Positions 1 through 5,220 of a stretch of DNA of 7,559 bases are shown here, one piece after another. The notes under the pieces are model-generated. The model made no database searches and was not told the origin of the DNA. It worked only from the letters and a program-made list of their open reading frames with translations. The first letter of the stretch is position 1. Every line of letters starts with the position of its first letter. Position numbers and translations under genes: made by a program. The stretch lies in contig JAAXHV010000358.1 of the NCBI GenBank assembly GCA_012270695.1, positions 1,996 through 9,554 of the forward strand, read 5' to 3'. Source of the DNA: Gammaproteobacteria bacterium. GTDB taxonomy: Bacteria > Pseudomonadota > Gammaproteobacteria > Eutrophobiales > Eutrophobiaceae.

Positions 1-1551
1 TGGGAGCCCACCGAGCAGGCGTCATGGAATGCTTCTCTTGCGTACATTGAAAACGAACATGCAAACATGTTCAATTACGAGGACGACGATGATCGGTTTA
101 CCCGAACCGGCCTGGTAACCGACGGCGCTCCCTATGCGGGCCTGCTGACCGGGGATAAGCAGAACTTCGGCTTGGGCAATGAAACCAGATCACTTCATTT
201 TACCTCTGATCTTGAATGGGAAACCGCAATCGGCACAGTCAATATACTGACCAGCTACCTGACCCTGGAACAAGATTTCCTGCTGGACTTTTTTGAAGGT
301 CCGTTTGCAACCGGTGGGTTTACCATTGCCAATGAAGGCGAGCATGACCAGTTCTCACAAGAGGCGAAACTGACCGGCTCGATAGGCGATCAACTGGATT
401 ACATTGCCGGCGTTTTCTATTTCAATGAAGATAACAAAACCGATCTCGCGCAAATCTTCAATTTAGGCGCTATCGGTTTATTCCTGCCCACGGGTTTTCC
501 TTTGTTTCAATATGACCGGACCATGGATAACGGGGTGGATTCATGGGCTGTCTACGCCCAGGTTGACTGGCATTTTACCGAGCAGTTGACGTTGACCGCG
601 GGGATACGTTACACCGATGAAGAGAAAGATTTCGGTATCACCGACAACGGCAACCCGCGGGCCGGGAATGTTTTTAACAGTCGTGACATCGAGGCGTTGG
701 GCATCCCGCTGGAACAGGACGAGTCCATCGTCACTCCCCGATTTGCTTTGGAGTATGAAGCTACCGACAATTTCATGATTTATGGCTCCGCTACCCGTGG
801 CTTCAAGTCCGGAGGCTGGAATGCCCGAGGCACGGCGCCAGGCACACTTTCACCCTTCTCTGCGGAAAAGATCTGGAACTACGAGGGCGGTATCCGCTCC
901 GAGTGGTTCGGCAACAGGTTGCGGGTCAACTTGACGGGATTCTACTCCGATATCACGGACTTCCAGCTACCTTCCGCCTATACCGACCCCGCCAGTGGCG
1001 CAATTGTGTTTATCACCCAGAACTTTGCAGACATGGAAATCTATGGTTTTGAGGCGGAACTGCTTGCCAACCCGGTTGATAATCTGACCTTGTTCGCCAA
1101 CATCGGCATCATGGAATCGGAATATAAGAGCCTGGACCCATCCATTGTCGCGCAACGGCAGAATTGTCAGCAAAACGGCCTGCAATGCGCTCAGGGTATC
1201 GTTAATCCGACCGGTAACATCGCGCCCCCCGTCCGGGCGCCTGAACACCAGTTATCGATAGGCGGCTGGTACGAGATTCCCATCACCGATACCATCAACC
1301 TGGTCCCGCAGATCAACGTCATTGATTACGGCGACCACAATATCAGCACCAGCGGTCAGGATGTGGCGTTGCTGGACGGTTATACCATCATTAATGGCGG
1401 CGTCAGCCTTGAACATACCACCTGGGATTGGACTTTGACGGCATCCTGTCAGAACTGCACTGATAGAGATCAATACGTGTCCTACCTGGCAGGGTTTCTT
1501 TACTTACAAGACCCAGCCACCTGGTCGGTCACGTTAAGCAAGCGATTTTGA
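1..1551 (+). CDS. TonB-dependent outer-membrane receptor, C-terminal part (5' end outside window)
   Basis: The frame is open from base 1 (WEPTEQASWN...) to the TGA at 1549-1551, giving 516 residues with no start in view; the first ATG at 67 is internal. The protein shows alternating amphipathic beta strands with aromatic girdles (YAQVDWHF, LTLTAGIRYTDEEKDF, YGSATRGFKSGGWNARG, YGFEAELLANP), typical of the 22-strand barrel of TonB-dependent receptors, and ends in WSVTLSKRF with the terminal Phe used in outer-membrane insertion. The family is usually about 700-900 residues, so the signal peptide, TonB box and plug are missing upstream. It should import a large or scarce substrate using TonB/ExbBD energy; the substrate cannot be told. 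Two close Cys pairs are visible (CQQNGLQC, and CQNC about 30 residues from the end). The next intact gene starts 180 bp downstream, so this looks like the end of its transcript. Confidence 0.95.
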   Translation, partial: WEPTEQASWNASLAYIENEHANMFNYEDDDDRFTRTGLVTDGAPYAGLLTGDKQNFGLGNETRSLHFTSDLEWETAIGTVNILTSYLTLEQDFLLDFFEGPFATGGFTIANEGEHDQFSQEAKLTGSIGDQLDYIAGVFYFNEDNKTDLAQIFNLGAIGLFLPTGFPLFQYDRTMDNGVDSWAVYAQVDWHFTEQLTLTAGIRYTDEEKDFGITDNGNPRAGNVFNSRDIEALGIPLEQDESIVTPRFALEYEATDNFMIYGSATRGFKSGGWNARGTAPGTLSPFSAEKIWNYEGGIRSEWFGNRLRVNLTGFYSDITDFQLPSAYTDPASGAIVFITQNFADMEIYGFEAELLANPVDNLTLFANIGIMESEYKSLDPSIVAQRQNCQQNGLQCAQGIVNPTGNIAPPVRAPEHQLSIGGWYEIPITDTINLVPQINVIDYGDHNISTSGQDVALLDGYTIINGGVSLEHTTWDWTLTASCQNCTDRDQYVSYLAGFLYLQDPATWSVTLSKRF

Positions 1552-1619
1552 AGGCAAGGAAGCCTTGCAGAGCCAGATCGTTCAACATGCTTACAGGATG
1601 CCGGTTACTGCGTAGTCTT

Positions 1620-1661
1620 GTTACAACACTCTCCACCAGGGTGCAGCGAGCATATACGGCG
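1620..1661. repeat. Left copy of 42-bp direct repeat (ATPase 3' end)
   Basis: This 42-bp stretch matches 3898-3939 in the same orientation at 37 of 42 positions by my hand alignment, including an unbroken run of about 23 bases containing ACTCTCCACCAGGGTGCAGC. Read on the minus strand it is the last 14 sense codons or so and the stop of a DUF4143-type ATPase gene (LAAPWWRVL then TAA). The right copy lies inside the intact ATPase gene. Together the two copies bracket the toxin-antitoxin and AbiJ-like genes. Confidence 0.85.
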
Positions 1662-1713
1662 TCAAATCCGGGACACCCACAAATTCAGGCCACTCATAGC
1701 TTGTGCCATACGA
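1621..1713 (-). pseudogene. Decayed 3' remnant of a DUF4143-family ATPase gene
   Basis: On the minus strand an open stretch ends at TAA (1621-1623) and reads YG...VGVPDLTPYMLAAPWWRVL. The intact ATPase at 3899-5140 ends YGK...EWIAPDILAAPWWRVL, so the last nine residues are identical. The upstream YG pair also aligns, 29 residues before the end here and 33 in the intact gene. Everything N-terminal to this, including Walker motifs, is absent: the frame closes within about 30 bp to the right and the toxin gene begins at 1735. The segment around VGVPDL carries the dispersed AAATCCGGGACACC motif, which seems to have replaced original codons. I infer that a second copy of such a gene, or the end of one split by insertion, once lay here. 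The plus-strand ORF 1548-1730 is a shadow. Confidence 0.7.
1664..1678. repeat. Short dispersed motif, copy 1 (AAATCCGGGACACC)
   Basis: The 14-mer AAATCCGGGACACC recurs exactly at 3685-3698, with a shorter match (AAATCCGGGA) at 3670-3679 and a degenerate copy at 3725-3748. It sits inside the ATPase remnant. It may be a piece of a REP-like or other short mobile repeat; the identity of the family is inference. Confidence 0.6.
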
Positions 1714-1720
1714 GATTTTG

Positions 1721-1726
1721 TATAAT
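1721..1726 (+). promoter_or_regulatory. Putative -10 box of the toxin-antitoxin operon
   Basis: A perfect TATAAT lies 8 bp before the toxin ATG at 1735, so transcription would begin at about 1733 and the message would be essentially leaderless. No good -35 is seen at 16-18 bp; TTGTGC at 1701-1706 is only 14 bp away. No Shine-Dalgarno is visible before the toxin start, which fits a leaderless or poorly translated toxin message. The box lies within or beside the ATPase remnant. Confidence 0.4.
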
Positions 1727-1734
1727 ATGATTTG

Positions 1735-2058
1735 ATGAAACTATTAAAGTTCGCAGGAAGCGCGCTGGCTGATATCCGGAATTTTCCGTTAGAAGCCAGG
1801 CGGGAGGCAGGTTATCAACTCAGCCAAGTGCAATTCGGGTTTGAACCGTCTGATTGGAAACCAATGGGCAGTATCAGTCCTGGTGTTCGGGAAATCCGTA
1901 TTCATAAGAAAGGGGAATTTCGTGTGGTATATATCACCAAGTTTCATGAAGCTGTGTATGTGTTACATGCATTTCAGAAGAAGGCCAAGAAAATCTCGAA
2001 AAAGGATATGGAATTGATCAAGGCTCGGTTAAAAATAATCTCAGAGGTGCGATTATGA
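1735..2058 (+). CDS. higB-like: HigB/Gp49-like toxin of a type II toxin-antitoxin system (RelE fold)
   Basis: This 107-residue basic protein has the layout of the phage-derived Gp49-like/HigB family (PF05973): an N-terminal helix pair (ALADIRNFPLEARREAGYQL, about 10-29), a central strand block GVREIRIHKKGEFRVVYI (50-66), then VYVLHAFQKKAKKISKKD (74-91) with the conserved F-x-K-K segment, and a C-terminal helix. Members are RelE-fold mRNA interferases that cleave mRNA, usually at the ribosome. Family residues such as R51, R55, R63 and the K81-K85 cluster are present, so it looks intact. I chose ATG 1735 over the adjacent TTG at 1732. The stop overlaps the antitoxin start by 4 bp (ATGA), a coupled toxin-first order typical of higBA. 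Overlap, length and motifs make the assignment strong; the target is not known. Confidence 0.9.
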   Translation: MKLLKFAGSALADIRNFPLEARREAGYQLSQVQFGFEPSDWKPMGSISPGVREIRIHKKGEFRVVYITKFHEAVYVLHAFQKKAKKISKKDMELIKARLKIISEVRL

Positions 2059-2354
2059 GCAAAAAAAACAGTCAACTTATTGATTCCTCTGGCAACGTGT
2101 TTACTGATTTGGGCTTTGAACGATTTGAGGCCGAAAATTTGTTGGTGCGTTCCAGGTTAATGGCAGCGATAAAAGCCTATATTGAATCTGAAGGAATTAC
2201 GCAAAGCGAGGCGGCTGAACGTTTCAATGTGGCCCAACCCCGCATCAGTGAAATTTACCAGGGTAAAATTGAATTATTTTCAGCAGATAAGCTGATAAAC
2301 ATGTTGGCCCGGGTAGGGCGGCATGTAGAAATTTCCGTGCATAAGGCCGCCTGA
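2055..2354 (+). CDS. higA-like: HigA-like XRE-family antitoxin
   Basis: This 99-residue protein carries a helix-turn-helix at about residues 48-70 (ITQSEAAERFNVAQPRISEI), with the Q/S/R recognition-helix pattern of the HTH_37/XRE-type antitoxins paired with Gp49-like toxins. It should bind and neutralise the toxin and repress the shared promoter by binding DNA upstream of 1735. Translation is coupled to the toxin (4-bp ATGA overlap) and has its own Shine-Dalgarno, AGAGGTG at 2043-2049, 5 bp before the ATG. The toxin has no such site, which would favour antitoxin excess. An intrinsic terminator overlaps its stop codon, so the operon has just these two genes. Confidence 0.92.
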   Translation: MSKKNSQLIDSSGNVFTDLGFERFEAENLLVRSRLMAAIKAYIESEGITQSEAAERFNVAQPRISEIYQGKIELFSADKLINMLARVGRHVEISVHKAA

Positions 2355-2371
2355 TCTCATCAGGCATTTTT
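2349..2371 (+). terminator. Rho-independent terminator of the toxin-antitoxin operon
   Basis: GCCTGAT (2349-2355) and ATCAGGC (2359-2365) form a perfect 7-bp stem around a 3-base loop, followed by ATTTTT. The stem contains the antitoxin stop codon at 2352-2354. It separates this operon from the AbiJ-like gene downstream. Confidence 0.8.
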
Positions 2372-2421
2372 GAAAAACTGATGGAGTGAACGTGACCTTT
2401 ACTCAATAAATGGAAAATTTA

Positions 2422-2532
2422 ATGGCAGAAGAAGTGTTTACCATTATCGGAACAGATGTCGAAGGACGACAGTGTCTAGTTCTGTGGCGCTACCTGGAAG
2501 GAACAGACAACTCTACATTGGTTTGCTCGTAA
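2422..2532 (+). pseudogene. Possible 5' part of a frameshifted small gene
   Basis: From ATG 2422 the frame reads MAEEVFTIIGTDVEG, then QCLVLWRYLEGTDNS, and stops at 2530-2532 after 36 residues. The composition looks protein-like, but no family is recognised. The next frame over (2472-2675) is open from inside this ORF to the AbiJ-like start. A single frameshift near 2505-2525 would join them into one protein of roughly 85 residues. It could equally be a real 36-residue peptide or chance. No good Shine-Dalgarno is visible before ATG 2422. Confidence 0.25.
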
Positions 2533-2675
2533 CTGGGAGAGCTTCGGCAAACCGGACATTGATATACGTCAGCGGAGACCATACCCTGAATGCGATGAAA
2601 TGGCCAAGGGATAGTTGGATAACCACAATTATTGAACCCATCTTTCGCGAATTGATGTCCAAGAGAGAAGAGTGA
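2472..2675 (+). CDS. Small hypothetical ORF translationally coupled to the AbiJ-like gene
   Basis: A GTG-start ORF of 67 residues ends IIEPIFRELMSKREE at the TGA 2673-2675. Its last base is the first base of the AbiJ-like ATG (TGATG), a typical coupling arrangement. I recognise no domain. The real 5' end is unclear: the GTG at 2472 has no Shine-Dalgarno, and the true product may begin at ATG 2422 in another frame and have suffered a frameshift. A third frame (about 2477-2617) is also open and reads naturally (LHWFARNWESFG), so base-level coding evidence is ambiguous. The minus-strand ORFs here look like shadows. It could be a partner or antitoxin-like small protein for the HEPN gene, but that is inference. 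Confidence 0.35.
   Translation: MSSSVALPGRNRQLYIGLLVTGRASANRTLIYVSGDHTLNAMKWPRDSWITTIIEPIFRELMSKREE
2661..2671 (+). promoter_or_regulatory. Purine-rich ribosome binding site of the AbiJ-like gene
   Basis: AAGAGAGAAGA ends 3 bp before the ATG at 2675 and is the only Shine-Dalgarno-like stretch nearby. It supports ATG 2675 rather than the overlapping GTG at 2672, and it lies inside the end of the small upstream ORF. Confidence 0.5.
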
Positions 2676-3574
2676 TGAGTTATAGACACCCTGAAGCTGC
2701 TGAACATTTGATGTTTTCACAACGCTATGGTTATGAGTCTTTGCCACAACCGATGAAGATGAAAGAACTATCGCCTGATTTACGACGTGAAATCTGGAAT
2801 ATAGTTCGAGACAATCTCTTGAAAAACAGAAAGTTTGGTGCTGCGAGTTATTATTTTCCTCAGGACTTTACGAGAGTTATTGAACGGATTTTAGGTAGCC
2901 TTCTCAAGAAACCTGAGGATGAAATTCCAACTGGTTATGACGAGGTATTAAGTCTTTTTAAGAAAATTATCTTTCAGGACAGATTCGACCGGCTATTAAG
3001 TTTGATCGAATTAATTGTTAACAACGACTCTTGGCATTCGGAATTCCACCAGAAGATCGCTGAGTTATTTGATTTTCATGCCGCAGCATATTGGTTGGAA
3101 ATTTCTCAGTTGCCATATCATTTTTTTCCACGCAGCAGTATGGAACAAGGAAAAGCTGTACAGCATGCATTAAAAACAATTGATGAAGGAAATATGCCAG
3201 GCGCTTCCGTCCATTTGCGCAAAGCGACTGAGCACATTAATACACAACAATATGCAAGTTCGATTTCGAACAGCATTCTTGCCGTCGAATCAGTTGCACG
3301 CACTATTGATCCTACAGCGGAAAAAACACTCGCTCCAGCACTCAAGTCTCTTGAAAAGGCCGGAATGATCAATCATCCGGCTCTGAAAGCTACATTCTTA
3401 AAACTCTATGGCTATACAAACGATGAACAGGGTATCCGGCACGCGCTTTTGGATAAGGACTCAGCTGAAGTCGGGTTAGATGAAGCCATGTTCATGTTCG
3501 GAGCCTGCACATCTTTTGCTGCGTATCTTGTAAATAAACACCAGCAAATGAAGCAGCAACATGACGGCAATTAA
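2675..3574 (+). CDS. AbiJ-like abortive-infection protein (AbiJ_NTD4 plus HEPN-like C-terminus)
   Basis: This is a 299-residue soluble protein with no signal peptide or membrane segment. The N-terminus resembles the AbiJ_NTD4 domain: FSQRYGY (14-20) followed by MKELSPDLRREIWNIV (29-44). The C-terminal half resembles the helical HEPN-like part of the same proteins: SISNSILAVESVART (196-210), then KSLEKAGMINHPALKATFLK (224-243) and LYGYTNDEQGIRHALLD (244-260). HEPN domains are usually metal-independent RNases or their inactive relatives, and AbiJ proteins act in abortive phage defence by toxicity to the infected cell. An R-x4-H string is present at R182-H187 (RKATEH), and there is a conserved-looking RH pair at 255-256. 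Which, if either, is catalytic cannot be settled by eye. It lies behind a terminator, is coupled to a small ORF, and is AT-richer than the flanking genes, suggesting horizontal acquisition. I did not confirm the assignment by profile search. Confidence 0.72.
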   Translation: MSYRHPEAAEHLMFSQRYGYESLPQPMKMKELSPDLRREIWNIVRDNLLKNRKFGAASYYFPQDFTRVIERILGSLLKKPEDEIPTGYDEVLSLFKKIIFQDRFDRLLSLIELIVNNDSWHSEFHQKIAELFDFHAAAYWLEISQLPYHFFPRSSMEQGKAVQHALKTIDEGNMPGASVHLRKATEHINTQQYASSISNSILAVESVARTIDPTAEKTLAPALKSLEKAGMINHPALKATFLKLYGYTNDEQGIRHALLDKDSAEVGLDEAMFMFGACTSFAAYLVNKHQQMKQQHDGN

Positions 3575-3599
3575 TGCTCCCTATCCAATGCCGTCTCCT

Positions 3600-3680
3600 T
3601 TACACCTCTCGGAGATACGCATTGGCCGCTGCCATATCCGTGATGCCTGCCAGGGCCAGTTCCTTGAGCAAATCCGGGAT
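3600..3680 (-). pseudogene. Transposase C-terminal fragment (ISNCY/IS481-like)
   Basis: Minus-strand translation reads DLLKELALAGITDM, then AAANAYLREV, and a TAA at 3600-3602. The pattern 'L-x-K-E-L-x-L-x-G-I-T-x-x-x-A-A-N-x-Y-L-R-E' is what I recall from the C-terminal region of ISNCY/IS481-type DDE transposases, where it is normally followed by a PAFNARF-like segment. That segment is missing, as is the whole catalytic core, so this is a relic of about 25 codons. Upstream on the minus strand the frame stays open through the dispersed motifs (IGVPDLPIPDLL), but these residues look repeat-derived. It marks past insertion-sequence activity at the edge of the island. Confidence 0.55.
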
Positions 3681-3748
3681 GGGTAAATCCGGGACACCAA
3701 TAACAACAACTGCAAATCTAGGGAGTAAATCCAAGACGCTTATAACAA
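3670..3748. repeat. Cluster of a short dispersed motif (three copies, one degenerate)
   Basis: AAATCCGGGA occurs at 3670-3679. The fuller form GTAAATCCGGGACACCAA is at 3683-3700 and extends to 3706. A diverged form starting GTAAATCCAAGACGC spans 3725-3748 and matches the second copy at 19 of 24 positions. The start-to-start spacing of the latter two is 42 bp. The 14-mer core is also at 1664-1677, on the other side of the island. The motif falls in two unrelated decayed coding remnants, so it behaves like a small inserted element rather than a shared protein motif. Confidence 0.6.
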
Positions 3749-3897
3749 AGCTATCCCTGGCCAGGCTTCATCTGTCGCCTCTCTGGAGGAGTAACAGAGC
3801 TGTCATTCCGCTAAGCGTCATCCACTATCCCTTTGGTCGAGGGGTTGTTATGTGGTTGTTAATATGGAGGGGCTTCAGGATTAGTCTCAGCAGCTCG

Positions 3898-3939
3898 GTT
3901 ATAGTACTCTCCACCAGGGTGCAGCGAGTATATCCGGCG
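3898..3939. repeat. Right copy of 42-bp direct repeat (3' end of intact ATPase gene)
   Basis: It is the counterpart of 1620-1661, with five mismatches in 42. Here it is functional coding sequence: the last 13 codons and stop of the ATPase gene read on the minus strand. Confidence 0.85.
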
Positions 3940-5140
3940 CTATCCATTCCAGTATATCGCCGGCGTGCAATAAGAGGCCTGCCCTGGAATTTTTGCCATA
4001 CTCGGTTCGAAAGGTACGCAGGTTACGCGCATCACGAAGGCGTGGATGTGTGGTGGCCTTGACTTCAATGGGCAACAGGCGACCTCCCGTTTCAATCACG
4101 AAGTCCACCTCCTCGCCGATTGCCGTGCGCCAGTAGAAGATCCCGGTGTCGTGGAACCGCGTATCCCGCCAGGTCAACAAGTCATGTAGTACCATACATT
4201 CCAGGTGTGCGCCGCTTGGTTCCTTTTCCTGCGTCAAGTGTAGCGCCACACCGGTATCGCTCCAGTAGACCTTGGGCGACTTGATCAAGCGCTTGGTGCG
4301 GTTGACTGCGTAAGCAGGAAGACGCACCAGCAGGTAAGATGTTTCCAACAAATTAAGGTAACGATGCACTGTTGGCTGGGGCAATGCCACATCACGACCA
4401 AGCTCTGCCTGGTTAACAAGCTGACCGATGCGCAGACAGGTTGCCTGCATCAGGCGACGAAAATCGGGTAACGCCGAAATGGAAGATATGGCTTGCAAGT
4501 CACGCTCCAGGTAGGTACGCACATAGCCATCGAACCAGACTGCCCGGTCTTGGGCAGATTCCAGATGGAGTGCCGGTAGCGGGAAGCCGCCCCGACTCAC
4601 CAGCATTCGCCAGTCCTCCTGCAGGTTCGGACCGGCAGCCACAAGGTCAAGCCAATCCTCGTCTCGTTCGTCCAACAATTCCTCCCAGATTCCCCCACGC
4701 CCAAGCCCTTGCTGTTCTCGCCGGGTCATGGGCCAAAGGTTCAAGTAGCTGGCCCTGCCAGCGAGTGATTCAGAGACTTTGCGCATAAGAAGCAGGTTAG
4801 CAGAGCCGGTCAGCAGGAACCTGCCTGGTTGGCGTTGCCGGTCTATCGCGCGTTTCACGGCATGTAACAGGTTCGGTTCACGCTGCACTTCGTCAAGGGT
4901 TACCGGTTGGCTACCACCCAGCAATGCATCGGGATCGCGCCGGGCCAGGTCCAACACGTCAAGGTCATCCAGGGAGAAAAACTGGCGATTCCCAGGGGTA
5001 AGTTCTTGAACCAGCGTGCTTTTTCCCGTCTGTCGAGCGCCCATGACCACCACTGCCGGCATAACGCGGAGGCGGGCTTCAAGACTGGCGGCGGCCAGGC
5101 GAGGGAGTGTGCTTTCTTTCACGTCAATAATGATAGTCAT
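3899..5140 (-). CDS. AAA_14/DUF4143-family ATP-binding protein
   Basis: This 413-residue protein has an N-terminal AAA_14 P-loop domain: Walker A GARQTGKST (34-42), Walker B PVTLDEVQ (79-86, D83 and E84) and a sensor-1-like segment LLTGSAN (109-115). The C-terminal DUF4143 domain contains a PD-(D/E)xK-like arrangement, D346 in EEVDFVIE and E359-V-K361 in PIEVKAT, and ends APWWRVL. Length and motif order are normal for this family of abundant orphan ATPases, whose role is not established; links to DNA or to toxin-like systems have been suggested. It looks intact. It faces the AbiJ-like gene tail to tail and lies 80 bp downstream of the transporter stop on the same strand. No Shine-Dalgarno precedes the ATG, which sits inside a perfect palindrome (5137-5155). 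The last 14 codons are duplicated at 1620-1661. Confidence 0.92.
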   Translation of the reverse strand: MTIIIDVKESTLPRLAAASLEARLRVMPAVVVMGARQTGKSTLVQELTPGNRQFFSLDDLDVLDLARRDPDALLGGSQPVTLDEVQREPNLLHAVKRAIDRQRQPGRFLLTGSANLLLMRKVSESLAGRASYLNLWPMTRREQQGLGRGGIWEELLDERDEDWLDLVAAGPNLQEDWRMLVSRGGFPLPALHLESAQDRAVWFDGYVRTYLERDLQAISSISALPDFRRLMQATCLRIGQLVNQAELGRDVALPQPTVHRYLNLLETSYLLVRLPAYAVNRTKRLIKSPKVYWSDTGVALHLTQEKEPSGAHLECMVLHDLLTWRDTRFHDTGIFYWRTAIGEEVDFVIETGGRLLPIEVKATTHPRLRDARNLRTFRTEYGKNSRAGLLLHAGDILEWIAPDILAAPWWRVL

Positions 5141-5155
5141 TCACAATGTGAATGA
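5137..5155. promoter_or_regulatory. Perfect palindrome over the ATPase start codon
   Basis: TCATTCACA-A-TGTGAATGA has 9-bp arms and a single central base. The left arm contains the reverse complement of the ATPase ATG (5138-5140). On the minus strand TATCAT (complement of 5152-5157) could be a -10 box, which would put the start of transcription only a few bases before the ATG. The palindrome could therefore be an operator or an RNA hairpin limiting translation. Neither is proven. Confidence 0.4.
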
Positions 5156-5220
5156 TAACGCAAAAGAATCACAAATGCCAGGATAAGCTCAGCTTCTGCT
5201 CGTAAAGGTCGGGCAAACGC

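Larger units (their letters stand above)
3575..3898. other. Gene-free decay region between the AbiJ-like and ATPase genes
   Basis: This is a 324-bp gap between convergent genes. The left part (3600-3680) holds a transposase fragment on the minus strand, and 3670-3748 holds three copies of a short motif. In 3749-3898 I see no gene, RNA or convincing terminator. The plus-strand ORF covering 3574-4062 is low-complexity in character, runs into the ATPase in antisense, and is not supported as a gene. Confidence 0.7.

Noticed and set aside
1554..1568. GCAAGG/CCTTGC hairpin after the receptor stop as terminator
   Set aside because: The stem has only 6 bp and no T-run follows, so it is not convincing.
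1548..1730. Plus-strand ORF of 60 codons after the receptor
   Set aside because: It overlaps the receptor stop, has no Shine-Dalgarno or natural composition, and runs antisense through the ATPase remnant.
3658..3706. Repeats near 3670-3700 considered as a CRISPR remnant
   Set aside because: The spacing is irregular, copies are short and degenerate, there are no uniform spacers and no cas genes.
3574..4062. Plus-strand ORF of 162 codons after the AbiJ-like gene
   Set aside because: It covers a transposase relic and repeats in antisense and then the 3' end of the intact ATPase gene; no protein family character is visible.
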